Below are positions 33,117 through 45,485 of a stretch of DNA of 64,000 bases, one piece after another (the first letter of the stretch is position 1; every line of letters starts with the position of its first letter). Origin of the DNA: Manihot esculenta (taxonomy: Eukaryota; Streptophyta; Magnoliopsida; Malpighiales; Euphorbiaceae); NCBI RefSeq assembly GCF_001659605.2, contig NC_035170.2:23800190-23864189 (forward strand). Reading direction: 5' to 3'. The position numbers and the translations under genes are program-made. The notes beneath the pieces were generated by a model. The model had not been told where the DNA came from. It searched no databases and saw nothing but the letters and a program-made list of their open reading frames with translations.

Positions 33117-33745
33117 TGGACATGTAGAGGACTATTGGTGATAATTTCACTCTTGATGTGATTTGTTTGTGATGTGATGCATTCCATGTTATCATATGTT
33201 TTAAATGTTTTTACTATTCTGCTCACTGGGCTCTAGTAGCTCACCCCGTTCCCTTAACCCCCCAGATTTGCAGGTACTGGATAGACTAGGAGGTCAGCAA
33301 GAGTCAATAAGTCATTTATGAAATAGTTAGATGTGGACATGAAAAGTGATGTAATGTAAAGTATTGAATAGTTATGTAATGTAATGATGTCCTTTGAGGA
33401 TTAGTATTGTGCTTGATCATAGTATGTACAGTTAATCCCTTTTTATATACATGATCTATGTTTTATGATGTTTATGTTTAATTAAGCTTAATGTATGTTA
33501 TGATACCCCATTGGAGCATTTGATGAGGGCTCTAGTGTGAGGTTTATATTTATGTATATGTGCATGCACAGGTTAAGCTTGATTAAGGAAAAGAAAAAGT
33601 TTACAATTTGTGTATATGTATGATCATGTATGGGATTAAATAGGTTTACAGAATGTATGTTAGGCTTGCTACGGGTCCGGACGACCTTAAGTCGATCTGG
33701 ATCCTAGCGCCGGTAGCGGTCCGGTTTCGGGGTCGTTACATGGGC

Positions 33746-34890
33746 CCTAAACATCTTAATGAACTAATTCAAAAGCAGACTTAGCTCGTTTATTGACTCT
33801 ATGACTTAAAGAGATTCGACGATATTTTGTAAAATGACATGACTCACATTCCAGTAAAGATAAAGGCATAACTTCTTCAAAATCAGTAAAAAAGAGTGTC
33901 CCAACCGATAATATGCTTCAAACGGAGACGCGATACTGGAGTAAGCAACAGACTGAGGTACCCATGTATCCAAAATGTAGAGACCCCAGATACATGTCTA
34001 TGCTTCGTCACAAGATCCTGAATGAGACAATGATCAGGAAAAAAAGAAACATAACAATTTAGGTCTTTAGTAAGTTTACCCACAGAGATTAAATTAAAGG
34101 CAAGATTAAGTAGACTTAGCACAAATGATAGAGTAATAGAAGGAGTAGGTTTAACATTCCCAGAACCCTCAACATTATAGGTTGACTCATCAGCTATAAT
34201 AACAGGAGAATGTGCTTTATGAGATCGAAAGCTAGTAAAAATATGAGAATTATCTGTCATGTGATCCGTGATACCAGAATTAATGACCCATTTATATCCG
34301 TGATACTAGAATTAATGACCCATTTATATGAAGAGGAAATAAGACACGTTTTACCTGTTTCAGCCGCTACTGAAGACGTTGGGATAATTTTAATAATATA
34401 GGTCTTACTGTAAGAAACCATTTCAACTAAAATCCTATATTCCTATACCTTCAAACGAATTAAAGAAAGATAACAAAACCTAACCCAGTGAACAGTATCA
34501 AAAAATGCCTCCACCCAATACCCAAACGGCAAACGAACCACAGATTTGACAAGGGAGCTACAAGGCGACTTCGGCTTTCTCTCTAGGTGGACGGTGAGAG
34601 ACAAATATTACCTTAGATGGGTAACACAAAAGAATAGGAGGCCTAAATCTCCAAAAATTTAAAACTTGACGGGAGAGGAAAAAAAATCTCTACGAGAATG
34701 GTTCTGATACCATGTAATAAGATAAAGAATAATTGGGCAATTTCAGTATATTTTTCTATTGAAGTAAGTTGATACATGTGCAGATTACAAGGTCTTGTTA
34801 AGACAACTCTTAATAATCCTCTATCAATCAATTAGCCTATGATTACGTAATCTCCTATAATTATATATAGATTATATTCACACTCTAACA
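33746..34890 (-). mobile_element. Truncated Ty1/copia on minus strand, unit 2 (LTR, PBS, protease region)
   Basis: On the minus strand: an LTR (34890 to 34713, TGTTAGAG...TTATTACA, 178 bp), a primer site TGGTATCAGAA (34702-34712), then a shortened gag-less leader and a frame at 34260-33883 with MTDNSHIFTSFRSH, ADESTYNVEGSGNV and NLAFNLISVGKLTKDLNC. That is the end of copia protease and the start of GAG-pre-integrase. Integrase, RT and the 3' LTR are missing. A sister copy is at 51240-52156. Confidence 0.75.
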
Positions 34891-34900
34891 CATTATAACC

Positions 34901-35560
34901 ATGCGAGAGTATCGTGGTTTTCCAGCTCCTACTCTTACAAGCCTAGTCCTGTGGCATACCTTCCTTTGCTTTGTGGTCATTTTCTCTGTTAGTCAAGCTT
35001 TCCATGATGAACTAGCTTTAATTGCAACTGTGTGGTGGTTTATTTGGAAAAAAAGAAACAAGACAATCTTTCAACACATGCCTCCAGATCCTATCTTTGT
35101 GACTCGCAAGACCCTTTCTAGCTTTTAAGAGTTAGACTTTGTAACAGACATAGGCTGCCCCCATGTTCCTTGTAGTGTTCATAATTCTGGTGTTTCTGTT
35201 TAGCAAGCTCCGCCAATTGGGATGTTAAAGTTCAATTCTGATACTGCTTGAAAATCTGATTCAATGTTTGCTTCTATTGCTGTTGTGGTTCAGAACTGCT
35301 ATGGTAAACTTTTGGATGGTAGAGATTGTAAGGTTGTTGCGAGAGTATCCTATTGGCAAAAGCTTTAGGGTCTTGGAGGCTATGAAACTAGCTATAAAGA
35401 TGGGAGCTAAGAATGTTTTTATGAAAACATATTCAAAATCGGTACATTCGGCTGTCATTTCTTAACTCCATGTGCGTAGGATATTAGGGCCACTCTCCAA
35501 AAGCAAAAAGTCATCCTATTTTTCTCAAATGACCTCCATATAATTTACTTTCTAAAATGG
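34901..35560 (+). pseudogene. RVT_3 (RNase-H-like, LINE-derived) pseudogene, unit 2
   Basis: Plus-strand pieces in shifting frames: LALIATVWWFIWKKRNKTIFQ, APPIGMLKFNSDTA.KSDS, SIAVVVQNCYGKLLDGRDCKVVA, AMKLAIKMGAKNVFMKTYSKSVHSAVIS and ATLQKQKVILFFSND. This is the plant RNase-H-like RVT_3 pattern (PP..W.K.N.DA.......G.V.RD..G.....A......A...A.......G......E.DS). Stops and frameshifts make it non-functional. Confidence 0.75.
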
Positions 35561-37514
35561 AAGCCCATTGACTTTTCTTCAATTGAATGGACTTTGTTTG
35601 GAACGATTCATTTTGTAAAGAAATTTTTAAATAAACTCTTTAACTTTGAATAAATTATAATTTAGTATCTAACAAAATAGTTGATATATTTTTAAAAGCC
35701 ATTTTTTACTAGTAAAAGGTGAGATGAGATAACACAAATTATTTTTTTTAATCAATATTATTAAATTCGAGTCTTATATATGGAATGCTTTTGAAATTTG
35801 GGATGATGCACTTTTCCCTTTGGTAAATTTATTTGGTGTGAATCTGGATTATTGGGACTAACAAACTTTGGATATTGGATGGTTCAAATAAAAAAAAATT
35901 ACCTTTTTGATCCTTGTAATTTTATAAAAATCCATAAATTAGTCCATGCTATAAGAAATATAACCATGATTCATTTATTTCATTTATAACATAATCTTTA
36001 TAATTTCGTACATTCTAATAATTTAGTTCCTACACTTTAAATATATTTAACAAGTTAGTCCCTAAAAGTGACTCGATTGTATCTTTTACAGTAGAACTAA
36101 TTTGTTGATTTTTTTTAAATTATAATAACTAAATAAATGACTCTTAAAATTATAAGAACTAATATATAATTTTTATTAAAATATAAGGATTAAATTTTAA
36201 TTTACCTTTAAGGGTAAATATAGTAATAATATATAATTACTAGCATAAAATTAATAAATAATTTTAATTAATTAATTTGAACCAAGTGAAATATAAATAC
36301 AAAAATTATTTAGACTAATTTTAATTTTATTGTTGCAATTGATTAATTAATTTTATTGATTTTTCAAATGCCAAAAAGTACCAAAAATATATATTCTTCT
36401 TAGAAATGTTTTGTTTTGAAACAAATGATCCTGAATTTGATATATATTAGAGCTGCTATATTAAAAATTAGTTTATTAAGTATGTTTGTTAAACAATATT
36501 AAAAAGTAATTTTTAAGTTAATTTAATATATTCTAATCATAAACAGTTTATACTAATTAAATAAAATTTTAAACTACATTCTTTAAAAAGATCTAGGGAG
36601 ATTTACTATTTAATTATTTGATATTGCCATTATTAACAAATCAGTCCCTATATTTTTAAAAATTTATTAAAATATTCTTATTTTTTCTTTCCGTCAATCA
36701 ATAAAATAGTCATTACATCATCTTTTCCATTAAAAATAAGTTAAAAATAAATGAAGAATGAGAGAAAATTTTTAAAACATAATTTTATCCTCAAATAAAA
36801 CCCTTTATTTAGTCACTGAGTATTGTCATTATTAACAGATTAGCCCCTATATTTTTATAAATTTATTAAAACTTTCTTTTTTTTTTTTCAAATCTATTAA
36901 AATATTTTTATATTTTTCTTTTGGTCAATAAAATAGTCCCTCCTCCTAAAAAAAGATGAAGATGAAGAAAAAGAGGAGGAGGCATCTAGAAGAAGAGAAG
37001 GAAGAATCAAAATCGAAAAAGAAAAAGAAAATAAAGAAGAAGAAGAAAAAAAAAAAAGAAAAGAAAGAGGAGAAGGGATCTAGAAGAAGAAGAAGGGTAA
37101 TTTAGTTTTTTATTATATTTTTAATGGTAAAAATAGACGAAATAACTATTTTATTGATAAGAAAAAAGATAAAAATATTTTAATAGATTTTTTAAAATAC
37201 AGTTCCTTGTTAATAATAACAATATCAAATGACTAAATAGTAAATCTCTCAAAAATCTAAAATTAGTAAATATATAGTAAATCTGGAAAATGATATTTAT
37301 ATCACAATCCTAAATGTATTTGCAGTGGGTCACTAGTCTATTGTTTTTTTCTAATAATGCCTTGTTTTGGCTTATTGGAAAACTATGAAATATGATCTAA
37401 TTTTGTTTAGAAATTAAAAAAAAAAGATTATTTTTTAATATATATAGATATATATTAGAATTGGCTTAAATTTAAATTAAACTGTGTTGCTTTGGGGTAC
37501 TAGGCCGTGATGGT
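35561..37514. repeat. AT/purine-rich spacer, unit 2
   Basis: Homologous base for base to 52830-54556 and, from 36437, to 19604-20600. Includes the purine tract 36950-37100. No gene is seen. Confidence 0.5.
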
Positions 37515-38385
37515 GCGGAATTGCTTTGAGGCTCCGTTTGGGCCGCTGCCTTTGTCATTGTTTAGGCACCTGGTTATTGGCCTTTTTTCTTATTTTTATT
37601 TTTAATCAAATATATGAATCCATTAATATAAAAAGGTCCAACAACTATATGAAGATTCGTAGAAGAAACAATAAAGCTCAAGAAACTAACACAACAAAGC
37701 AAAGGGAAGCCTATTCTTATAGTCTAGAAACAGCCCTAACAGAAGCAGAAACGCCCAAGAAAAGATATAATGGAAACCAAAACTAAGAATTCTATAAATT
37801 GATGGTTCCAACAATCTCACCCGCATAATCAGCTTAAACATTCATTCTAAAACTCAAAAGAATCACGAAAATAATAAGAGACAACTAAAACCCTAAAGAA
37901 GGAAAGGAATCATATTGAGACTTTGATAGAAAAAGGTTGTCATAAGAAATAAGGATCACCCTCTAGATCTAGGCAGCTTTCAACACCTTTAAAGAACTAT
38001 TGAGAGGGCGATGAGGATTTAACACCTACCTCTTGTACCATCCAAAGACAAATTTATAAGCCACCGCCTCACCCCTTTACTAGATGCCACAATTTCACCA
38101 TAGCTGAAGATTTTCAGTAACTTACAAACATATAAAATACAATATACAAAGAAAAAAAAAAAAACTCAATAAAGACCCTTGCCTGTATCTCCCCCAACTA
38201 TAGGAGGGGAAATTCAAAACCAAAACAAAGGGAGGCCCCACCGCCCAGAGAGGCAGACGAAAGACTTTCAAAAAAATAGAAAATGGCGGTGATATCCGAA
38301 CAAAAAGACTTCCTCTGAAAGAAGAAGAAATACTCTCTTTATAGAGAGATCAAAATACTACTTGTGGCTATTGGCCTATTAAATT
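37515..38385 (-). repeat. Unit-3 copy of repeat a
   Basis: Uninterrupted copy matching 7412-8470. It gives the empty site for the solo LTR of unit 2 (TACCATCCAAAG near 38037) and for the composite insertion of unit 4 (CTATAGGAGGGGAAATTC near 38202). Confidence 0.55.
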
Positions 38386-40018
38386 TGTATATAACATGAT
38401 TTTAATGAAAAAAAAAAAGAAATTTTTATCCTTTTATTTTTATGCTCAAATAAACTCAAATTTAAGTTTTTTTCAAATTAAACGGAAGCTTTTCATTTGT
38501 GAAAATATTAGCCCATTCTCAAAATCAACTTAATCTTCTATTTGACCCCAGATTGGGTAATTTCATCCCATTGTTCCATTAACTCTCCCTTTCCCAAACT
38601 CCATCAGCTTATGAGAGACTTCCCAACAAGCATCACATCCAAATTCGAAAATTAGTGTGTAACGAAAATAAAGCTACAATTGTTTGTCACAACAATAGAA
38701 ACCCCAGCATACACGGAACAAATATTCTCAAGATGAAGACCAACAAAATTGCCACTGCGATTGTAGTTCTCATGCGTATCACTGTTGTTGTAATAATTAA
38801 AATATAATTATTAATTAAAAAATAAAAATATAAAAAAATATTACAATTTCACTCAATTTTTTTTTTAAATTATGTAATTTAATTTATATTAAATTAGCAT
38901 TTCATATCATGATTTTCATATCAAAATTTCTTACAGCGTTTAAAAATTGCTTCTGATTGTTTGGAATAAAAGCTTCTTGATCTCCACCTCATCCAATTAA
39001 GTACCTAACCCCACCTAAAAGAAAAGGAAATATACATTGCTTTTAAATATGGTCATGTGGAATAATTTCTCTATTTTGGAATAAAAAATTTTGTAAAAAT
39101 TTAATTTTTTTTTATTATTTCTCTTATATTGAATAATAAAATTTAATTTTTTTATTTAAAACAAAAATCATTTAAAAAAAAATTGAATTTGTCTGTACGT
39201 AAAATTATAAGATCAATTCGTTCTAATTTTTTTTTTTTTTTTTTATGAAATTAATCCTTCCAAGCAAAGAGAGAATATATGTTTGAGTGGGAGTTAATAT
39301 TTAGTCGATTCGGTTCAAAATTGAATTGAACTGAATAAATGAAAAATTAAAATTTTAGCATTTATAAAAATAAATTTGAACTGATTTTGATCAGAAATTA
39401 AATCGAACTCAACCGACATGATTCGGTTAGATTTAGTTCGGTTTGATCAGTTTCAATTTTTAATAAATTTTTTTCACTTTATTTTTAATATTTTAAATTT
39501 TAATTAAAATATTTTAATTTTAATATGGTTTAATTTTAATATTATTATCACAAATCGGTTCGGTTTGATTTTTTTGATTTTTTTCAGATTAAAATCGAAC
39601 CAAACTGAAATAACTGAAATTTTTAAAATTAAAAACCGAGCCAAACCAAATCAAACTGAAATGAATAAAAAACCGAACAGAATTTTCAAATTAATTCGAT
39701 TGGATCGATTTTTTCAGTTTGGACCGAATATTACTCACCCTAAGTCCGAGTTATACTATCCATGTTTCTCTAGGAAATTACTTCCATAACAGGCAAAGCA
39801 TAACTTCTTGTATGTATTCATCCTTTTCGATTTATCATATTCATTGCTTCTGCCTTAGGAATAAAAATACTTTGCTTCTTCTACTTGGAGAATGTAATGC
39901 TTTCTTCTATATATTGGCTCATTAATTATGGACTGCTTCATCTTTCACAAATTCACAAATTTTCTTCAACTTTGTACAATTTCATCTAGCCCAGTTTTCA
40001 TTTATTATCCTTCTATAG
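38386..40018 (+). promoter_or_regulatory. NLR3 upstream region (single promoter module)
   Basis: From 38386 to 38940 it matches 8490-9190; from 38945 it matches the CNL upstream region but with only one copy of the module. The single MITE lies at 39289-39743 between GTTTGAGT (39281-39288) and GTCCGAGT (39744-39751). The TATA box (TATATATTGG near 39908) and the CAGGCAAAGCATAACTTCTT block are conserved. Confidence 0.65.
39289..39743. mobile_element. hAT-like MITE in NLR3 promoter
   Basis: Same site as the proximal MITEs of NLR1 and NLR2. Left end GGGAGTTAATATTTAGTCG is degenerate; right end ATTACTCACCCTAA is better kept. Internal CGGTTCGG / CGAACC arms. Confidence 0.6.
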
Positions 40019-43000
40019 ATGGCTGAACAAATCCCATTCAGCATTGCAGAAAACTTATTAACAAAGTTGACCTCAATTGCTTCTGAAGAAATTAATTTGG
40101 TGTATGGCTTCAAAAATGATCTCAGGAAGCTTCAAACAACTCTCTCCACCATCAAAGCAATACTTGTAGATGCTGATAAGAAGCAAGAGGAAAGCCTTGC
40201 AGTGAAGGACTGGATAAGGAGGCTTAAAGAGGTTGTCTACGATGCAGATGACTTGTTGGATGACGTAGCAACTGAAGGTTTGCGAAGAAAGGTTGAAGGT
40301 CAGGGAAGAATGGTGAGGAAGGTATGCGACTTCTTTTCTTCCTCAAATCAAATTGCATTTCGTTTCAAGATGAGTCATAGAATTAAAGATATTAGAGAGA
40401 GGCTAGATGAAGTCGCCAAAGAAATGTCTGACTTTGGCTTTATAATAAGGAAGGAAGTTGGAGTAGATATGCGAATAAAGAGTAGTTGGAGGGAGACAGA
40501 CTCCTTTGTGTTGAAATCAGAAATTATAGGAAGAGATAAGGATAAGGAGGAGATCATAAAATCATTGATGTGTCCAGTGAATCAAAGCAATATTTCTGTA
40601 GCTGCAATTGTTGGGTTTGGTGGCTTGGGAAAGACTGCACTTGCCCAGTTAGTGTTTAATGATGAGAAAGTGGTGAATTATTTTGATTTGAAGTTATGGG
40701 TATGTGTTTCTGAGGAGTCAAATGTTGAAATGCTAGTTAAACTCATCCTTAAAAGTGCAACTAGTAAGGAAGTGCCCAACTTATCTTTGGAACAATTACA
40801 AATCGAACTTAGACAATGTTTAGAAGGCAAAAAGTACTTGTTGGTGTTGGACGATGTGTGGAATATAAACAATATGATTTGGAGTCAATTGAGGAAATAT
40901 TTGATGGTTGGTGCCACAGGAAGTAGAATTTTAGTAACTACTCGTAGCACACGAGTTGCTTTAGCCATGGGTGTAGACTGTCCATATGCTCTAGCGGGTC
41001 TAACAGAAGATCAATCATGGGATCTGTTTGAGATGCTAGCATTTAGAGAGGGGACAAGTAGAGTGAATTCAAATCTAATAGAAATTGGGAAAGAAATTGC
41101 AAAGAAGTGCAAAGGAGTTCCACTTGCAATTAGAGCTATAGGAGGCATAATGCAACTAAGAAGTAGTGAAAGTGAATGGTTGTCTATCCTAGAAAATGAG
41201 TTGTGGAAGGTCTTTGAGAGTGATAGTGATATTGGTCCAGTGTTGAAATTGAGTTATGATGACTTACCATATCATTTAAAGCAGTGCTTTGCATACTGCG
41301 CAATGTTTCCTAAAGATTATGAGTTTGGTAAGGAGGATTTAATTCAATTATGGATGGCACAAGGCTATGTTCAATCTCGGAGTCAAAGTAAAGATGAAAG
41401 TTTAGAGGAGATTGGGGAAGGATACTTCAATGAATTGTTATTTAGGTCATTCTTCCACAAGGAGAAGTACTGTTATAAAATGCATGACCTTATCAATGAC
41501 CTTGCACAGTCAATGGCAGGAGAAAGTTGTTTTGTACTTGATGATAATACTAAACATGTTCCTAATAGAATCCAACATGTGTTTTCTGGAAATTTGTCTT
41601 TTGAGGAATGTTTCAAGCAGCTAAAAAATAGAGGATTGAGGACACTGTATTGTGAGTATTATGGTGATAAGTTAAGCTTGAATTTAGATAGTATCTTTTC
41701 ACATTGTAGGAGCATACGTGCTTTGAGTTTTTTAAGATGCAGAATCAATAAATTGCCAGATTCAATTGGAAAGTTGAAACACTTGAGGTATCTTGAATTG
41801 TTTGGGAATGATGAAATCCGTTCACTTCCGAACTCTATTTGCAATTTGTATAATTTGCAAACTCTAATACTCGAGGATTGTTTGCGTTTTGAAGTATTAC
41901 CAACTGACATGAGGAAATTGATTTGTCAGACAACTTATTATTGGGGGTTGTTATAGGCTTGTATTCATGCCATTGGGATTGGGGAGATTAACAAATCTGC
42001 AGACTTTATCAACTTTCGTTGTGGGAAATGATGAACGAAGGAGATGTTCCTCATTGAATGAGTTGAATAGCCTAAACCAGCTTACAGGTACAATCTCCAT
42101 TCGACGACTTGAAAATGTGAAAAATGCTGCTTTGAAGTCCAACCAAGTAAATCTCAAGGAAAAGAAGCACCTTCACTCCTTGAGATTGGAATGGGGAGAT
42201 AGCGATGGTGGAAATAGTGAGTTGCTGTTGGATAATCTACACCCTCACCCGAAATTGAAATACTTGGATGTTCAGCGCTATGGAGGTTTGAGGTTTTCAA
42301 ATTGGCTTTCTTCTATCACAAATCTTGTCGATATTACTTTATATAAATGTCCAAAATGTGAGCATCTGCCGCCGTTGGACAATCTGCCTCATTTGGAATC
42401 TCTCTGTCTTATTCAGTTTGATTCTCTGGAGTACATATCAGATGAAGATAATTTATTCTCTGCTTTATCTGCATCAACAACAACATTCTTTCCATCCCTA
42501 AAGCTTCTTAACATTGACTTTTGCCGTAATCTGAAAGGGTGGTGGAGAACATGTATGGAAGCTAAGATGGTGCCTCAATTTCCTTGTCTTTCTCGCTTAA
42601 TCATCTCAAATTGCCCTAACTTGACTTTAATGCCAACATTTCCATCTCTGGACACGGAGCTTTCTCTTTCCTATGTCAGCATAAGACCATTGCAGCGGAC
42701 ATTGCAGATGGCTGCAATGGGTTCTACGTTACCATCAGCCTCTTCTTCAGTTACTGCTCCTTTTTCAAAATTAAAGACTTTGTGGTTACAGGGTATTGAG
42801 AATATAGCATCTCTACCTGGTGAGTGGACGCAGAACCTCAGCTTCCTTGAGGAACTATATGTGGACTACAATATGGAAATTAGTGATGAGGATGAACATG
42901 GGATATTTAAATGGAGATGTCTTGTTAGTCTCCGACGTCTCACTCTTTCTAATCTATCAAATCTTGTGTCTCTACCAAGGGAGCTTCAATATGTTACCAC

Positions 43001-43292
43001 ATTGCAGCGTCTCTCTATCTGGAGTTGTTCTAATTTGAGGGCTTTGCCTGATTGGATAGGCAACCTCACAGCACTTGAAAATCTAAATATCTATGACTGC
43101 CCTGAATTGGAATCGCTATCAAGAGGAGTGCGTCAAATCACTACTTTACAACGATTGAGTATTAGAGGTTGCCCCCGTTTGTCTGAAAGATGCGGACACG
43201 ATACTGCTGCAGATTGGCCCAATATTTCTCACATTCCAAATGTCTGGATAGATGGACGTGCTATTCAAGAGGAGGGCCGATATTTATTGTAA
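40019..43292 (+). pseudogene. NLR3: CC-NB-LRR gene split by a 2-bp deletion
   Basis: First frame 40019-41956 gives 645 codons: CC domain, VYDADDLLDDV, GFGGLGKT, LLVLDDVW, GSRILVTTR, GVPLAIRAIGG, CFAYCAMFPKDY, MHD and the first few LRRs, ending after ten foreign residues (QTTYYWGLL). NLR1 has ATTTGTCTCAGAC where NLR3 has ATTTGTCAGAC (41921-41931), so 2 bp (TC) are lost. The second frame 41967-43292 resumes the LRRs (PLGLGRLTNLQTLSTF) to the same C-terminus as NLR1, and includes the 23-residue segment NLR1 lacks. The first frame could still yield a CC-NB protein with a stub of LRRs; the LRR frame has no promoter of its own. Confidence 0.93.
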
Positions 43293-44457
43293 GAAGAAGG
43301 ATCCTCTGCTTTCATGGGTTAGTTCTTTTTTCCTTCATGTCTTTTTCACTTTAAATAAAATCATCTAATTATTCTAGACAAATGCTTCTATCCTGTAGAT
43401 TACTACTCTGTTCTGTCTTCATCTTATCTTCCACAGTTAATAACTTTGATTTGGAGGTATTTGAATTGTTTCCCACTAATTAATTTTATGAATGGCTCAT
43501 ATAATTTTGATTGATTATACAACACCGAGTATCATGATTCTTCAAATTGTGAACACAAATTCTGTCTGCAGGGAATAGATGCAATTGTGATTTGGACTGC
43601 AGGGAATAGATGATTTCTGGATGTTGTAATTGACTCATTCGCAGGTTCTCATCCCTTTACTTGTTAATAACTGCAATTAATTTTCCCTTTTAAGTAAAAA
43701 AAAAAATTAAAATTTTTAATTCATATAAAAGAAATAATAGGAAAAAATCATATGCTTTAATAACTGCAATTAATTTTATTTTCCCTTTTAATTAATCCAT
43801 ATAATGAGGATTAAAATTGTCCTTCTAATCTAGATGTTTCATTTACCTTTGTTGTTGCACTACCAAAACTGAAGCTCCAGGACTTTTGAAGCAAGCAGGT
43901 CTCCAATGATCCCAAGCTCTGGAATTTCACTCCATTGAGATTGGCCTATGAAGAGGCATCAGTTTGTGACTTTCTCAATAACTAAGCAATAATTATAATA
44001 TAACCTTTTTTTTTTATAATTTTAAATTTTTATGCAAATACTAATTAAAATAATCTAATTAGTTTCTCTTGTGACTTTTCAAGTTTGAGTCTTCATATCT
44101 ATTTATTTTGAAATATTCATATCCACGATAAAAAATAAAAAAACTACATTCTATTACGTAATTCATCTATTATAATGGACCTTTATATCTCATTTGAATA
44201 ATAAAGAAAAAATTTTATACTATTAATTTTTTATCTTCTTTTTGAACGCCAAAGAAAATTTACTATTAAAATTAAGAAGAAAAGTTTATTTTTACCCTCA
44301 AACTTTTACCCTATGTCTAAATAAACTCAACATTAAGTTTTAATTAAACCAAAGGTTTTTACTTATAGCCGTACCAACCATTTTGTGACAAAAAATGGAA
44401 GACTGATAATAACTTTGCAAATATTATTTTAAATTAAAAAAGAGAAAGAATAATAAT
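43293..44457 (+). other. NLR3 3' flank
   Basis: AATAAA at 43354-43359. The flank is the most complete of the three (GAAGCTCCAGGACTTTTGAA, GCAAGCAGGTCTCCAATGAT, TTGAGATTGGCCTATGAAGA) and serves as reference for the displaced and inverted pieces around NLR1. No gene is seen. Confidence 0.5.
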
Positions 44458-45195
44458 AAAATAAGAAATGGTAGGAAAAGTCCGCCATAATTAATTAAAT
44501 CTTTTGTGAAAACAAAAATCCTAAATATTTAAAATTAGCCATTAAAATATTTAGTGACAAAATTAAAATTTACCACTATATCACTACAAAAATTGTAATG
44601 CAAGTGGCTATCTTTTATATTTAGTGGGGAAGTTTTAATGATTTACTATAAATTTTAGTGTACTTTTAGTGGCAATTTCTTCCGTTAAAATTTCATCACA
44701 AAAAGTTCAATTTGTTACATTGAGAAGAGGTTAAGAAGAAAATCATAGAAGCATTGTTCTGTCTAAACAATCAAAATAATGTTCCTACCGTTACAATTGT
44801 TGGTAGAAATGAAGTGCAACTAGTAATGAAGTGTCCAACTTAATCTTTGGACAATTGCAAATCTGCCATAGACAATGTTTAGAAAGCAAAAACACTTGTT
44901 GGTATGGGATGATATGTAGAATATAAACAATAGGATTTGAAGTCAATTGAAAAAATATTTGATGGTTGGTACAGTAGGAAGTAAGATTTTAGCACCAACT
45001 TGTCACAACAGAGTTGCTTTAACTTTGGGAAAGAACTCTCAACTCTCCATATGCTTTAAAGAGTCTAACAGAATATCAGTCATGAGAAGCTAGTGTTTAG
45101 ACAGGAACAGTAGACTAAATCCAAATCTAATAGGTATTGCAAAAGAGATTGCAAAGGAGTTCCGCTTGCGATTAAAGCAGTAGGAGACATAGCCA
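44458..45195 (+). pseudogene. Older NB-ARC (CNL) pseudogene fragment, unit 3
   Basis: Begins with AAGAAATGGTAGGAAAAG (the ..EMVGR.. region), is interrupted by the hairpin-rich repeat (about 44480-44710), then continues through GTTACAATTGTTGG, AACTAGTAATGAAGTGTCC, a corrupted kinase-2 (TTGGTATGGGATGATATG), AGGAAGTAAGATTTTAGC and GAGTTCCGCTTGCGATTAAAGC (GVPLAIKA). Many indels and stops; no P-loop. It is much more diverged than NLR1-3 are from one another. Confidence 0.75.
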
Positions 45196-45442
45196 CTGAT
45201 ACAGTTTAGGGTTTATACAATAACATTGTAACATTGAGTATAAAATTATTGTTTTGATATTACTAAAGTAATAATTTGACAGTAATTTAAAATTATTATA
45301 AAAAAATTATTTTGTTACTATATATAATATATTTTAATATGATTTATTTTATATTTAATAAAAAATAATTTTAATATTATTTTGTTACTATCTTATATTA
45401 TAAGAGCAGAAGTAGTTAATTTCTGATCGCTACTTTAGACTC

Positions 45443-45485
<43 letters not shown>

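Larger units (their letters stand above)
31570..33740. mobile_element. Solo LTR of a large (gypsy-like) retrotransposon
   Basis: Starts TGTAATACCCGGCTAG and ends GGGTCGTTACA. A 5-bp target duplication TGGGC is at 31565-31569 and 33741-33745. At 2171 bp it is long for an LTR. No primer site, internal region or protein domain is present, so it is a solo LTR. It is far more GC-rich than its surroundings and holds two internal repeats (32340-32580 and 32986-33116). Length suggests Ty3/gypsy, but that is inference. Confidence 0.8.

Noticed and set aside
32973..33161. Repeat-protein ORF (RSRPILRPWHYVKRKT repeated)
   Set aside because: The 48-bp tandem repeat is a multiple of three, so any open frame repeats; it lies in a solo LTR.
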